A DNA stretch of 64,000 nt from Maribacter algarum (ex Zhang et al. 2020) (GTDB lineage: Bacteria; Bacteroidota; Bacteroidia; Flavobacteriales; Flavobacteriaceae), in the NCBI RefSeq assembly GCF_005885635.1, contig NZ_VATY01000001.1, positions 1,674,001-1,738,000 of the forward strand, in the 5' to 3' direction. Within the stretch, counting starts at the first letter, position 1, and each line of letters begins with the position of its first letter. The position numbers and the translations under genes were made by a program. This document shows, in pieces, positions 7,976-16,750 of this stretch. Under the pieces are notes generated by a model. The model did no database searches and was not told where the DNA came from. It was given only the letters and a program-made list of their open reading frames with translations.

Positions 7976-8938
7976 ATGACAGACAAAATGAAAACAAATC
8001 AATTTGGTAAAAATGGGTGGACGCCCGATAGAATTGACAGTTTAAATAACAAAACATATGTTATAACAGGCACTACGAGCGGCACAGGATTTGAAGCTGC
8101 AAAAATACTGTTGTCAAAAGGAGCAAAAGTGGTGATGCTCAATCGTAACCCAAAGAAATCGGAGGACACCATCGCAGCTTTGAAACAAGAACTAGGTAAT
8201 AGTATAGAGGTGTCGTCCATAAAAATGGACTTGGCAGAACTAGATTCTGTAAAAAAAGCGGCATCGTCGGTGCTTGAAACAGTTCCTCAAATCGATTCGC
8301 TTATTTGTAATGCTGCCATTGCCCAAGTACCAAAACAAACATTCACCGTAGATGGGTTTGAAAGTCAACTTGGTGTAAATCATTATGGCAACTTTTTACT
8401 ACAAGCCCTGCTTTACCGACGAATTGAGGAATCGAAAGGACGAATAGTTGTGGTAGGTAGTATGGGTTATAATTTGGGTATTAAAACCATTCAGTTTGAA
8501 AATATGAACTGGGATAAGAACTACAGTCCCAATGGAGTATATAGCCAAAGCAAATTGGCGCAGATTATGTGTGTTTACGAATTACAAGACCGACTGAAAA
8601 AGGTTGGTAAAATGGATATAAAAGCATATGCTTGTCATCCAGGCGCTTCTCGAACATCATTAATTAAGACCAGTGGCAGTTTACTGACCCGCTTCGTTTG
8701 GCAATTAATGAAATGGTCTCCATTGGTACAGTCGGCTGAAAAAGGCGCTTATTCTCAATTGATGTGTGCCACGGAGCCAATTCTTGACCAGAATGAGTTT
8801 TATGGGCCAACGAAAAGAATGAATACGGTAGGTCCTGTAAGAGCGCATAAATTAGAACCACACGCAAAAGATAAAGCTGTGGCAGAGAAGTTGTGGGAAG
8901 TATCAGAAAAAGCTGTTGGTTTGAAGTGGAATTTATAA
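7976..8938 (+). CDS. short-chain dehydrogenase/reductase (protochlorophyllide reductase-like)
   Basis: This is a 320-residue classical SDR oxidoreductase. The cofactor-binding motif TGTTSGTG is at 31-38, the NAA motif at 112-114, the catalytic serine near 162 and YSQSK at 189-193 (Tyr189, Lys193). The overall length and the C-terminal layout resemble the light-dependent protochlorophyllide reductase/retinol dehydrogenase-like branch, common in non-photosynthetic bacteria, so a role in pigment synthesis is not implied. It is followed after 10 bases by an AraC-type regulator gene, suggesting one transcript. The substrate is unknown. Confidence 0.88.
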   Translation: MTDKMKTNQFGKNGWTPDRIDSLNNKTYVITGTTSGTGFEAAKILLSKGAKVVMLNRNPKKSEDTIAALKQELGNSIEVSSIKMDLAELDSVKKAASSVLETVPQIDSLICNAAIAQVPKQTFTVDGFESQLGVNHYGNFLLQALLYRRIEESKGRIVVVGSMGYNLGIKTIQFENMNWDKNYSPNGVYSQSKLAQIMCVYELQDRLKKVGKMDIKAYACHPGASRTSLIKTSGSLLTRFVWQLMKWSPLVQSAEKGAYSQLMCATEPILDQNEFYGPTKRMNTVGPVRAHKLEPHAKDKAVAEKLWEVSEKAVGLKWNL

Positions 8939-8948
8939 ATTTATTGCA

Positions 8949-9860
8949 ATGCAACACTTCAAAACACTGTCGTCATATTTAGATTATTTGGGATTACAGC
9001 GTCCTGAGCATCCTATGTTGAGTGTATTTACCTCAAAAGGCAATGGATATCTGCCTTGCCACAGAGAAAGTTCTCCACCCATTATAAACGATTGCTATTC
9101 CATTAGTATGAAAAAATTTGTGAAGGGAAATTTAAACTACGGGCGAACAAAATATGATTTTACAAATGGGGCCCTAATTTTCGTTGCCCCGAGACAAGTC
9201 CTGCAATGGGATGATAGCGTGGTTTTTGAGCAAAGAGGCTTTTCAATACTCTTTCATGAAGATTTTTTGAAAGGAACAGAATTGGGGCAACAAATTAAGA
9301 AATACGGGTTCTTTTCGTACTCCGTTAATGAGGCACTTCATCTTTCTCCTAAAGAAGAAAGACAAATAGAAACACTAGTTGAAAATATTGAAATTGAATA
9401 TCAGAATAATCAAGATGAGTACAGCAAAGATATTATCATATCTCAGTTAAGCACTCTTTTCAAATATGCCAATCGGTTTTACGAAAGGCAGTTTTTAAAC
9501 AGAAAAGAGATTTCGAATGATTTACTAGAGCAGTTTAACCAGCAATTAGAAGACCATTTCAATTCTGAACAATTGCAGGAAAAAGGAATGCCAAGCATAG
9601 TACAAATAGCGAATAAAATGTCGGTGTCACAACGCTATCTGAGCGATACCCTTAAAAAAGAAACGGGAAAAACCACTACGGAACATTTGCAATTATTTCT
9701 AGTTGATGAAGCAAAGAATTTATTATTAAACCCCAATAAAACTATTGCCGAAGTGGCCTATGCTTTAGGCTTTGAATATCCTCCCTATTTTTCAAGGGTA
9801 TTTAAAAAGAAGGAAGGCATTAGTCCAACAGCATACAGAGAAAAATATAAAATGAACTAA
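8949..9860 (+). CDS. AraC-family transcriptional regulator
   Basis: This 303-residue regulator has an N-terminal cupin-like sensory domain (about 1-170) and a C-terminal AraC/XylS double helix-turn-helix (about 205-300). The second half contains the family signature ending AEVAYALGFEYPPYFSRVFKKKEGISPTAYR, in which the usual 'F.S.SYFSRxFK' pattern is clear. It lies 10 bases after the SDR gene and two bases before a small membrane protein gene, so it probably regulates its own cluster, as such N-terminal-cupin AraC proteins often do for an SDR or oxidoreductase. Confidence 0.92.
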   Translation: MQHFKTLSSYLDYLGLQRPEHPMLSVFTSKGNGYLPCHRESSPPIINDCYSISMKKFVKGNLNYGRTKYDFTNGALIFVAPRQVLQWDDSVVFEQRGFSILFHEDFLKGTELGQQIKKYGFFSYSVNEALHLSPKEERQIETLVENIEIEYQNNQDEYSKDIIISQLSTLFKYANRFYERQFLNRKEISNDLLEQFNQQLEDHFNSEQLQEKGMPSIVQIANKMSVSQRYLSDTLKKETGKTTTEHLQLFLVDEAKNLLLNPNKTIAEVAYALGFEYPPYFSRVFKKKEGISPTAYREKYKMN

Positions 9861-9862
9861 CT

Positions 9863-10363
9863 ATGGAAATCTCAAAAATCGCAATTGAATGGGCCAAAGC
9901 TGAAGTCTTTTCATCCAAATTCTTCATCTTTTTTGCCTTATTATTCCTCATAGCCAGCATAGGATTTTGGCAACTTGGTAAAACAGAAACGGCGAGAGCC
10001 TATATTTGGCCAACACTAGTTGCGGGTGTTCTTTTATTGGCGGTAGGAGTCGGAATTTTAATTGCCAATACTTCAAGAATAACAAGTTTCGCAAATGATT
10101 ATGAAAGTGATGCGACGACTTTTGTAAAATCGGAAATTGTACGCACCGAAAAGTCGATGGGAGAATATAAGACCATTGTTTTTAAAGTCATACCGTTTAT
10201 CATTATATCTGCTGCCTTGCTCATTGTTTTTATAGACAAACCTCTTTGGAGAGCAATATGCATCACGACTATTGCCATGATGACGGTAATTTTACTTTTG
10301 GATAGTAATGCCAATACCCGGATTGTATCCTATCATGAACAATTGAAATTGGTAGATAAATAG
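9863..10363 (+). CDS. small integral membrane protein, four predicted helices
   Basis: I do not recognise this 166-residue protein beyond its topology. Hydrophobic stretches at about 22-38, 47-68, 108-125 and 130-147 suggest four membrane helices, with a polar segment between helices two and three (about 70-105) and a short polar tail. It begins two bases after the AraC regulator stop, so it is very likely co-transcribed with the SDR and regulator genes. Similar small membrane proteins beside AraC genes are frequent in flavobacteria, but no function can be given. Confidence 0.75.
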   Translation: MEISKIAIEWAKAEVFSSKFFIFFALLFLIASIGFWQLGKTETARAYIWPTLVAGVLLLAVGVGILIANTSRITSFANDYESDATTFVKSEIVRTEKSMGEYKTIVFKVIPFIIISAALLIVFIDKPLWRAICITTIAMMTVILLLDSNANTRIVSYHEQLKLVDK

Positions 10364-10371
10364 GTAGGTGT

Positions 10372-10845
10372 TTATTTACCCTTGAGTTCCTCAGCTACAC
10401 TATGATAGTATTCTTGAGTCAGCTTCTCTGTCCAAACGGTAGGTTCTTTACCGTAAATGGCAATATATGAAACAGCACTATCTGCTGATGAAGTATGCCA
10501 ATGTTCGGTTTCCTTAAAGCAAGTAATCACATCACCCTTTTTTATGACAACAGGATTTTTACCTCTTTCTTGATAATAACCCTCACCATCTACAACAATA
10601 ATAACTTGCGCTGTGGCGTGCTTGTGCCAATCTAGTGTAGAATTCGCGCTAAAAGTTGCCTGTGTGATGTTCTTGTCAAAATCGGCATTTGCTTCCACCA
10701 AGAAGTTTAACCAAGCTTCACCGATATGATGCGTATTTGGGGCTTTTACACCATCACTTAAATAGGAGCTTACCTGGTACTCTGAACTTTGAGCATTTAT
10801 AGATAAGGAGGCAAGAAGGATGAATAGTATAGGAAGATTTTTCAT
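10372..10845 (-). CDS. secreted cupin-domain protein
   Basis: This protein of about 157 residues starts with a Sec signal peptide ending in SINAQ and holds a single cupin_2 domain. The metal-site histidines are visible in STLDWHKHATAQVI, with the second motif KGDVITCFKETEHWHTSS. The ATG two codons downstream of the longest start is preferred because it gives a compact signal peptide. Periplasmic single-domain cupins of this type are annotated from carboxymuconolactone decarboxylase-associated proteins to quercetinase-like ones, so no reaction is proposed. It is convergent with the preceding membrane-protein gene (8-base gap). The 144 bases to the EamA gene hold nothing I recognise. Confidence 0.85.
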   Translation of the reverse strand: MKNLPILFILLASLSINAQSSEYQVSSYLSDGVKAPNTHHIGEAWLNFLVEANADFDKNITQATFSANSTLDWHKHATAQVIIVVDGEGYYQERGKNPVVIKKGDVITCFKETEHWHTSSADSAVSYIAIYGKEPTVWTEKLTQEYYHSVAEELKGK

Positions 10846-10989
10846 TGTCAAATTTGAGATTTAAAATTACAGTTAACCGATACAAGATAGAAATTCTAAA
10901 CAAATAGGGCTTGCGATAGAAAACCGGCAAGTAGAAATGTGTCTTCTCAAAGACCTACCAAGTTCTTGAAGATTTAACTGAATTGTCCA

Positions 10990-11880
10990 CTACTGAGTTT
11001 TAGGCTTCCTACTCGCCAAATAAACACCCAGTAACACCAAACAAGCTGCTATAATCTTAACTGTTGTAAGACTGTCTTGACCAGTTATCAACGCAAACAG
11101 AATACCAATGAGCGGTTGTACATAAATAAAAGCACTTACCGTAGATGCCTTGAGCTGCGTCAAAGCAAAGATGTTGAAAAGGTAGGTGCAGAAAGTAGTT
11201 CCAAGAATGACAAAGGCAATTTTCCAAAGTGCTTCAAAAGGTAGGTTGGGCCAGTCGATTGCAATCAATTCTTGATAGCCAAAAGGAAGGCAAATCAAAA
11301 TTCCAAGAGAAAACAACCACTTCATAAAAGTGAATGGGTGATATTTTTCGATAAGAATCTTAGCAAGAATCAAATAGGCGCCATAGAAAAGAGCGTTTAG
11401 TAAAAGAAAGAAATTACCAAAGGGAATATCAGGCGCATCTTGTCGTATTTCATTGCCAAAAAGGATAAGTCCGAGAGCTCCGACAAGGCCGACTAAAATC
11501 CCGATTATTTTTCGGGAAGTTGTTTTTTCTTTGATCAGTATGACCGATAAAATCAAGACAAAAATTGGTGTTGAGGTCACGAGTACCGCACTATTGATAG
11601 GTGTTGAGAAGGACAATCCCTTTAGAAATACAAGCATATTAAAGCCCATTCCGAAAATGGCGCAAATCAAAATCCGTCGATAGTCTTTTTTATCGATTTT
11701 TTCTTTGGGACCAAAAAATGATGCTACCCAAAACAAGATAGATGCCCCAATAACACGGAGCATAACCAAGCCATAAGGCTGAACATAATCTGGCATCACT
11801 CCTTTAGCAATAGTATGTGTGAAACCATAAATCGTAGTTGCACCAAGGGCGGCTAATATGGCAAGTGTGCGCTTGCTCAA
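10990..11880 (-). CDS. EamA/DMT-family transporter
   Basis: This 296-residue inner-membrane protein has ten hydrophobic segments arranged as two EamA repeats (about 5-140 and 150-290), the drug/metabolite transporter layout. The second repeat ends LVLLGVYLASRK, as usual for the family. It starts at a TTG that overlaps the stop of the upstream Spx/ArsC-like gene (TTGA), so the two are translationally coupled. The family exports amino acids, metabolites or drugs; the substrate is not predictable. Confidence 0.88.
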   Translation of the reverse strand: MSKRTLAILAALGATTIYGFTHTIAKGVMPDYVQPYGLVMLRVIGASILFWVASFFGPKEKIDKKDYRRILICAIFGMGFNMLVFLKGLSFSTPINSAVLVTSTPIFVLILSVILIKEKTTSRKIIGILVGLVGALGLILFGNEIRQDAPDIPFGNFFLLLNALFYGAYLILAKILIEKYHPFTFMKWLFSLGILICLPFGYQELIAIDWPNLPFEALWKIAFVILGTTFCTYLFNIFALTQLKASTVSAFIYVQPLIGILFALITGQDSLTTVKIIAACLVLLGVYLASRKPKTQ

Positions 11881-12230
11881 GAATGAATTGCTTCTTTTCC
11901 AGCTTCAACCACCTTTTTACTGTTTCCCACATAAATTTGGTCATCAACAAAAATTACTGGTCGTTTTAAAAAGGTGTAATGTTCCAAAATCAATTTCTTG
12001 AAATCAGCTTCAGAAAGCTGTTTTTCATGCAATCCTTGCTGACGGAATAGGCGTGCACGTTTGCTGAAAAGTGCTTCGTAGCTACCGGCTAGCGTTTTCA
12101 TTTGCTCAACTTGCTTTTCGGTCATAGCTTCCGTTTTAATGTCTTGAAGTTCAAAACCATCGGGCAATTGCAGTTCTTTAATAATACGCTGGCAGGTGTC
12201 GCAAGTGCTTAAGTGATATATTTTTTTCAT
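11877..12230 (-). CDS. ArsC/Spx-family thioredoxin-fold protein
   Basis: This 117-residue protein has the ArsC/Spx thioredoxin-like fold. The redox motif CDTC is at residues 9-12, and HYTFLKRPVIFVDDQIYVGN near 85-104 matches the segment that carries the conserved Arg-Pro of the family. It could be a glutaredoxin-dependent arsenate reductase-like enzyme or a Spx/MgsR-like regulator; a CxxC pair rather than the single catalytic Cys of plasmid ArsC favours the YffB/Spx side. It overlaps the EamA transporter start by three bases. A perfect 8-2-8 inverted repeat (12247-12264) sits 17 bases upstream of its ATG. Confidence 0.85.
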   Translation of the reverse strand: MKKIYHLSTCDTCQRIIKELQLPDGFELQDIKTEAMTEKQVEQMKTLAGSYEALFSKRARLFRQQGLHEKQLSEADFKKLILEHYTFLKRPVIFVDDQIYVGNSKKVVEAGKEAIHS

Positions 12231-12246
12231 TCGTAGTGATATTTCA

Positions 12247-12264
12247 TTTCCACCGAGGTGGAAA
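12247..12264. promoter_or_regulatory. 8-2-8 perfect inverted repeat in the ArsC/Spx leader
   Basis: TTTCCACCGAGGTGGAAA is an inverted repeat with 8-bp arms and a 2-base centre. It lies between the stop of the preceding minus-strand gene and the ArsC/Spx-like start. It could be an operator, a leader hairpin, or the end of the upstream transcript; there is no T-run after it on the minus strand, which speaks against an ordinary terminator. Confidence 0.45.
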
Positions 12265-12271
12265 ACTATTT

Positions 12272-12613
12272 TTAATTTTCAATATATTCTGAGGTTCCTC
12301 TTTCTTCGTTTTTGTCTAACCACTCCCAATTTAGAGTCAATCTGATTTTACTTTTTTCATTTAAATTGATTTTGGCTGTCGCCTTTCCCGCTTTCAGTTC
12401 TTCCTTATCTGTTAGACATTGATACAACATGTGTAGCGTATTATTTTCTAGTTTGGCGATAATTTTGCCGTACTTAATTCCTCCACCATTGTATTCGGCT
12501 GTAATCAAATTCCCTTCTTGTTTGTATTTGAAAATGGTCTCTGAAGTTGCATTTCCATTATCGGTATTTTCAACAAGCGAAAAAGTTTTGTTATTGAAGT
12601 CGAATTCAGACAC
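12272..12613 (-). CDS. conserved hypothetical protein (n-acetylglutamate synthase-like annotation in flavobacteria)
   Basis: This beta-rich protein of about 113 residues resembles a family of small flavobacterial proteins with the pattern 'NNKTF..V.NT.NG..S.ETIFxYKQEGNxI.A.YxGGGIK.G', often carried in databases under an unreliable n-acetylglutamate synthase name. No catalytic motif is visible. The longest reading starts at a TTG (12638-12640) embedded in a TTTCTTTG promoter-like box on the same strand; I therefore prefer the GTG at 12613, which fits the usual N-terminus. No signal peptide or membrane helix is seen. Confidence 0.65.
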   Translation of the reverse strand: MSEFDFNNKTFSLVENTDNGNATSETIFKYKQEGNLITAEYNGGGIKYGKIIAKLENNTLHMLYQCLTDKEELKAGKATAKINLNEKSKIRLTLNWEWLDKNEERGTSEYIEN

Positions 12614-12666
12614 CTTAGCTCTTTTTAAAGTTCGATACAAAGAAACCTAATTCCGTTCAATTGTGC

Positions 12667-12674
12667 TATTTTTG
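12667..12674 (+). promoter_or_regulatory. Bacteroidetes -7 box for the DinB-like gene
   Basis: TATTTTTG matches TAnnTTTG and lies 25 bases upstream of the ATG at 12700. No TTG is found at the expected -33 spacing. Confidence 0.5.
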
Positions 12675-12699
12675 ACATCCGCTCAAGAAAAATAAGACT

Positions 12700-13161
12700 A
12701 TGAAAAATGTATTCGAACAAGCCTTACAATTGCGCAAGGGATTTTACCATATTTTAAAAACAATGCCTAAGGAAGAATTGTTGGAAATTCCAACGGGATT
12801 TAACAACAATATATGGTGGAATATAGCCCACATCGTTGTTACCCAACAAATATTGGTTTATAAATTAAGTGGTGTTCCAATGGAGATTCCCCAAGAGTTT
12901 GTAGATAAATTCAAAAAAGGAACTACTCCTGATGGAACGGCTACTGACGAAGAAATAGAATCGGTAAAAAAATTGCTTTTCACAACCGTGGAGAAAACTA
13001 TGGAAGATTATGATGCTGGACTTTTCAAGAACTTTAAAAAATATCCGACTAGTGCAGGAGTTACTTTAAAAAGTGTAGATGAATCTATATCCTTCAACCA
13101 ATTTCATGAAGGATTGCACATGGGAAGTGTTTTTGCCCTGCGACGCGCTGTAAAATTATGA
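12700..13161 (+). CDS. DinB/YfiT-like four-helix bundle protein
   Basis: This 153-residue protein has the DinB fold. Three histidines in the usual places, His43 in WNIAHIV and two in FHEGLHMG near the C-terminus, form the likely metal site. The family is a putative metal-dependent enzyme group; many members are thiol transferases acting with bacillithiol or mycothiol, others are uncharacterised. The gene stands alone with its own -7 box and is convergent with the following lipoprotein gene (4 bases between stops). Confidence 0.82.
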   Translation: MKNVFEQALQLRKGFYHILKTMPKEELLEIPTGFNNNIWWNIAHIVVTQQILVYKLSGVPMEIPQEFVDKFKKGTTPDGTATDEEIESVKKLLFTTVEKTMEDYDAGLFKNFKKYPTSAGVTLKSVDESISFNQFHEGLHMGSVFALRRAVKL

Positions 13162-13165
13162 ATAT

Positions 13166-13909
13166 TTAGGACTTCGGCTTTTTAGCTAGATATTTCTTAA
13201 TATCTTCATGTGGCAGTACCAATTCAATTGCCCCATCGGCATAAGAAGCAACTTCATAAGGATTATACAGTAAAGTCATTCCCTTTTGAGTAAAACCTAT
13301 ATTTTCTGGTAGATAAAAAGAATCTTGCTCAAACATAAAGCCGGTATGGTTAATTGACTTGTCCTTCGGAATTTTTTCTTTTTCCCGGAACATTTCCTCA
13401 GCAAACATTCGAAAATCATCGGTGTTCTTAAATAGTTCGTCGTTATCCAATTCAATGCCTTTTTTCTTATCAAAATTCAGGAATTGTTTTGAAGTATATC
13501 CGTGAGCTCCTCCTGTAAATAAATAAGAATCCAAAATTATAGTAATAAAATTAGCGTCTTCATAGGATATTGAACCTTCTATTTTTGCCTCCCAACCGGT
13601 GGGCTCGTCATCGTATAACTGTTGCAATTCTAAGTAGCCACTTTTGAACGATTTTAGAGCATCCTCGAGTGAAGTCACTTCCAATTCATCGTCAAAGGAA
13701 AGTAGAGAAATTATTTCTTCTTCTAAAGCAACATTAATGGTTTTTGAAATTTTTGCTGGTCCCAAAGCTTTCGGAATTGCAATTGAAACTTCAGGGCATT
13801 CCGCACAAGAATCACTCTTAAAGGTATGGGGTTCAAATGTAAGTTTAGATTCACTTTGACAACCATAAAGCAGTAAAAATACCAGTAAATAGTAAAGTAT
13901 AGATTTCAT
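13166..13909 (-). CDS. lipoprotein with DUF4163 and DUF3298 domains
   Basis: This 247-residue lipoprotein starts MKSILYYLLVFLLLYGC, with the lipid-anchored Cys at position 17; an upstream in-frame ATG at 13951 would bury this signal. Residues about 35-130 fit DUF4163 and about 140-235 fit DUF3298 (GGAHGYTSKQFLNFD, then ENIGFTQKGMTLLYNPYEVASYADGAIELVLPHEDI). The pair occurs in RsiV-like anti-sigma factors that bind lysozyme, and in many secreted proteins of unknown role. There is no cytoplasmic anti-sigma segment here, so regulation is not inferred. Confidence 0.85.
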   Translation of the reverse strand: MKSILYYLLVFLLLYGCQSESKLTFEPHTFKSDSCAECPEVSIAIPKALGPAKISKTINVALEEEIISLLSFDDELEVTSLEDALKSFKSGYLELQQLYDDEPTGWEAKIEGSISYEDANFITIILDSYLFTGGAHGYTSKQFLNFDKKKGIELDNDELFKNTDDFRMFAEEMFREKEKIPKDKSINHTGFMFEQDSFYLPENIGFTQKGMTLLYNPYEVASYADGAIELVLPHEDIKKYLAKKPKS

Positions 13910-13937
13910 TTGAGGGTATGTAAAAAAAGGGGTATGA

Positions 13938-13968
13938 TTGTATGCTTCCAAAGATAACGATACATTTA
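13938..13968 (+). promoter_or_regulatory. promoter for the trans-sulfuration gene
   Basis: TTG at 13938-13940 is followed after 20 bases by TACATTTA at 13961-13968, which differs from TAnnTTTG only in the last base. It is 18 bases upstream of the ATG at 13987. Confidence 0.4.
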
Positions 13969-13986
13969 TAGGTATAATTACATCTC

Positions 13987-15141
13987 ATGAGCGAAAAAAA
14001 GTTAAAATTCAATAGCAAGACGATTCATGGAGGTCAAAAACCGGACGCAGGGTATGGTGCTGTGATGCCTCCTATTTATCAAACCTCCACTTATGCGCAA
14101 ACTACTCCAGGAGGTCATAGGGGCTATGCCTATTCGCGAAGTGCAAACCCAACCCGAAATGCTTTAGAAAAATCCTTGGCAAGCATAGAAAATGGAAATT
14201 TTGGAATAGCATTTGCCAGCGGTATGGCGGCTATTGATACGGTTATAAAATTATTGAATCCTGGGGATGAGGTCTTGTCAACTGACGATTTGTACGGGGG
14301 AAGTTACCGTTTGTTTAAACAAGTATTTGAACGGTTCGGAATTACATTTCGTTTTATTGGGATGCAAAATGCCGATAGTATCGAAGAGCATATTACGGTT
14401 AAGACTAAATTGATTTGGGTAGAGACACCAACTAACCCCATGATGAATATTTTGGATATCAAAGCAATTTCTCAATTAGCAAAAAAACATGATATCCTCG
14501 TAGCTGTGGACAATACATTCGCCACGCCCTATTTACAATTGCCGCTAGATTTAGGGGCTGACATCGTTATGCATTCCGCAACAAAATACTTAGGGGGCCA
14601 TAGTGATGTAGTTGTCGGAGCTTTGGTAGTAAATGATAAAGAACTAGCCGATAAACTATACTTTATTCAAAATGCCAGTGGTGCAGTATGTGGACCGATG
14701 GACAGCTTTCTAACGCTTCGAGGAATTAAGACCCTTCATGTACGTATGCAACGCCATTGTGAAAACGGAAAGGCAATTGCCGAGTATTTGGCAAAGCATC
14801 CGAAAATCGAAAAAGTATATTGGCCGGGATTAGAAGACCATCCAAACCACGAAATTGCTAAAAGTCAAATGAATGATTTTGGTGGAATGATTTCTTTCGT
14901 CCCTAAAGGAAGTAGTTATCAAGAAGCTATTCAAATTGTAGAAAAACTTCAAATCTTCACCTTGGCGGAATCCTTGGGTGGCGTGGAAAGTTTGGCAGGT
15001 CACCCCGCTAGTATGACCCATGGAAGTATTCCAAAGGAAGAAAGAGAGAAAAGCGGTGTAGTCGATGCTTTGATTCGTCTAAGTGTAGGTATAGAGGACA
15101 AAGCGGATTTGATTGCTGATTTGGAACAAGCTATAAGATAA
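13987..15141 (+). CDS. metB: cystathionine gamma-synthase / gamma-lyase family PLP enzyme
   Basis: This 384-residue enzyme has the length and motifs of the trans-sulfuration family: YSRSANPTRNALE (49-61), FASGMAAID (76-84), DLYGGSYRLF (101-110), VETPTNPMM (145-153), VDNTFATPYLQ (174-184) and the PLP lysine Lys200 in HSATKYLGGHSD. It joins or splits cystathionine, or acts on O-acyl-homoserine. Synthase and lyase cannot be separated from sequence inspection, so the gene symbol is approximate. It stands alone, with its own promoter, before gdhA. Confidence 0.85.
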   Translation: MSEKKLKFNSKTIHGGQKPDAGYGAVMPPIYQTSTYAQTTPGGHRGYAYSRSANPTRNALEKSLASIENGNFGIAFASGMAAIDTVIKLLNPGDEVLSTDDLYGGSYRLFKQVFERFGITFRFIGMQNADSIEEHITVKTKLIWVETPTNPMMNILDIKAISQLAKKHDILVAVDNTFATPYLQLPLDLGADIVMHSATKYLGGHSDVVVGALVVNDKELADKLYFIQNASGAVCGPMDSFLTLRGIKTLHVRMQRHCENGKAIAEYLAKHPKIEKVYWPGLEDHPNHEIAKSQMNDFGGMISFVPKGSSYQEAIQIVEKLQIFTLAESLGGVESLAGHPASMTHGSIPKEEREKSGVVDALIRLSVGIEDKADLIADLEQAIR

Positions 15142-15190
15142 AAATTTATCAAATTTTTAAAAAAATAGGGGCTAAATTATAATAATAGCA

Positions 15191-15198
15191 TAATTTTG
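15191..15198 (+). promoter_or_regulatory. Bacteroidetes -7 box for gdhA
   Basis: TAATTTTG is a full TAnnTTTG match. An in-frame TTG that would give the longest gdhA reading is formed by the last bases of this box, so it cannot be the start; the leader to the ATG at 15247 is about 45 bases. Confidence 0.6.
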
Positions 15199-15246
15199 CC
15201 GCTATATTCTAAATTCAATAAAAAACAACGTATTACCAAAGAATTT

Positions 15247-16602
15247 ATGGACGCAAAAATGCAAAAAAAGATTGATGGATTTATGGATGAGGTTAGAATC
15301 AGAAATGGTCACGAACCAGAATTCATTCAAGCTGTACAGGAAGTGGCGGAAACTGTTATTCCGTATATCGCCCGTAAAAAGATTTACAGTGGCAAAAATA
15401 TTCTTTTAAGAATGGTTGAGCCTGAAAGACTAATCTCTTTTAGGGTATCATGGATTGATGATAACGGAGAAATACACGTAAATCGTGGATATCGTATTCA
15501 AATGAATTCCGCAATCGGTCCGTATAAAGGTGGATTACGTTTTCACCCCTCGGTAAATGCCAGTATCCTAAAGTTTTTGGCTTTTGAGCAGGTCTTTAAA
15601 AACAGTTTGACTACCCTACCTATGGGTGGCGGAAAAGGAGGTTCTGATTTTGACCCGAAAGGAAAATCTGATGAAGAAGTGATGCGTTTTTGCCATGCAT
15701 TTATGGCGGAATTGGCAAGACATATTGGTCCGAATACTGATGTACCTGCTGGTGATATAGGAGTAGGTGCGCGAGAAATTGGCTTTCTATTCGGAATGTA
15801 TAAAAAAATGAGAAATGAATTTACCGGCGTACTTACAGGTAAGGGACTTTCTTGGGGTGGCTCTAAAATACGACCTGAAGCTACCGGTTACGGTACCGTA
15901 TATTTTGCCCAAAGTATGTTGAAAACTAAAGATGATAGCTTTGAAGGTAAAGTAGTAGCAATTTCCGGTTCAGGAAATGTCGCGCAATATGCAGCTGAAA
16001 AAGTGATTCAATTAGGAGGTAAGGTGGTAACACTTTCTGACTCTGGAGGATACATCTATGACGAAGAGGGTATCGATAAAAAGAAGCTCGCTTACGTAAT
16101 GGACTTGAAAAATAACAAAAGAGGGCGTATTTCAGAATATGCAAAAAAATATAAGTCCGCAAAATTCTCCAAAGATGGTAAGGTATGGGATGTTAAATGT
16201 GATATTGCATTGCCTTGTGCAACCCAAAACGAATTAGATGGTAAAAGTGCAAAGAAACTGATAAAGAACAAATGTATTTGTGTTGCTGAAGGTGCAAACA
16301 TGCCGTCTACTCCAGAAGCGATTCACGAATTTCAGAAAGCTCAAATATTATTTGCCCCAGGAAAAGCTTCCAATGCTGGTGGAGTTGCAACTTCTGGACT
16401 GGAAATGTCTCAAAACTCACTTCGAATCAGTTGGACTCGTGAAGAAGTTGATGAGCGTTTGAAAGATATTATGGAAGACATTCATGACTCTTGTATCGAA
16501 TACGGTAAGGAGAAGGGCGGCTATTGCAACTACGTTAAAGGGGCTAACATTGCTGGCTTTGTAAAAGTTGCAGATGCCATGTTGGCTCAAGGAGTTATTT
16601 AA
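15247..16602 (+). CDS. gdhA: NADP-type glutamate dehydrogenase
   Basis: This enzyme of about 451 residues interconverts 2-oxoglutarate plus ammonia and glutamate. Its length fits the hexameric 450-residue class I family. Motifs include NSAIGPYKGGLRFHPSV, the PMGGGKGGSDFDPKGKSD segment with the catalytic lysine, DVPAGDIGVGAREIG, and the Rossmann turn SGSGNVAQYA. I start it at ATG 15247 because the upstream TTG lies in the promoter; an ATG at 15259 is also possible. A strong terminator follows at 16656-16696. Confidence 0.95.
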   Translation: MDAKMQKKIDGFMDEVRIRNGHEPEFIQAVQEVAETVIPYIARKKIYSGKNILLRMVEPERLISFRVSWIDDNGEIHVNRGYRIQMNSAIGPYKGGLRFHPSVNASILKFLAFEQVFKNSLTTLPMGGGKGGSDFDPKGKSDEEVMRFCHAFMAELARHIGPNTDVPAGDIGVGAREIGFLFGMYKKMRNEFTGVLTGKGLSWGGSKIRPEATGYGTVYFAQSMLKTKDDSFEGKVVAISGSGNVAQYAAEKVIQLGGKVVTLSDSGGYIYDEEGIDKKKLAYVMDLKNNKRGRISEYAKKYKSAKFSKDGKVWDVKCDIALPCATQNELDGKSAKKLIKNKCICVAEGANMPSTPEAIHEFQKAQILFAPGKASNAGGVATSGLEMSQNSLRISWTREEVDERLKDIMEDIHDSCIEYGKEKGGYCNYVKGANIAGFVKVADAMLAQGVI

Positions 16603-16655
16603 GGCTTGCCTGCCTTTTGAAGGTACGAAGTTAGAAGTACAAAATACAAAGTATT

Positions 16656-16696
16656 AAAGTGCGAAGGTTTCTTTTGAAACGCTTCGCACTTTTTTT
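16656..16696 (+). terminator. strong intrinsic terminator of gdhA
   Basis: AAAGTGCGAAG and CTTCGCACTTT form the outer stem, continued inward by GTTTC/GAAAC around a TTTT loop with one bulged G, followed by a T-run. The stem totals 16 base pairs. It lies about 54 bases after the gdhA stop. Confidence 0.85.
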
Positions 16697-16750
16697 GTTT
16701 TGGAACTTAAACCTCGTATTTCACACTTCGTATTTCGAACATTTAAAAGT

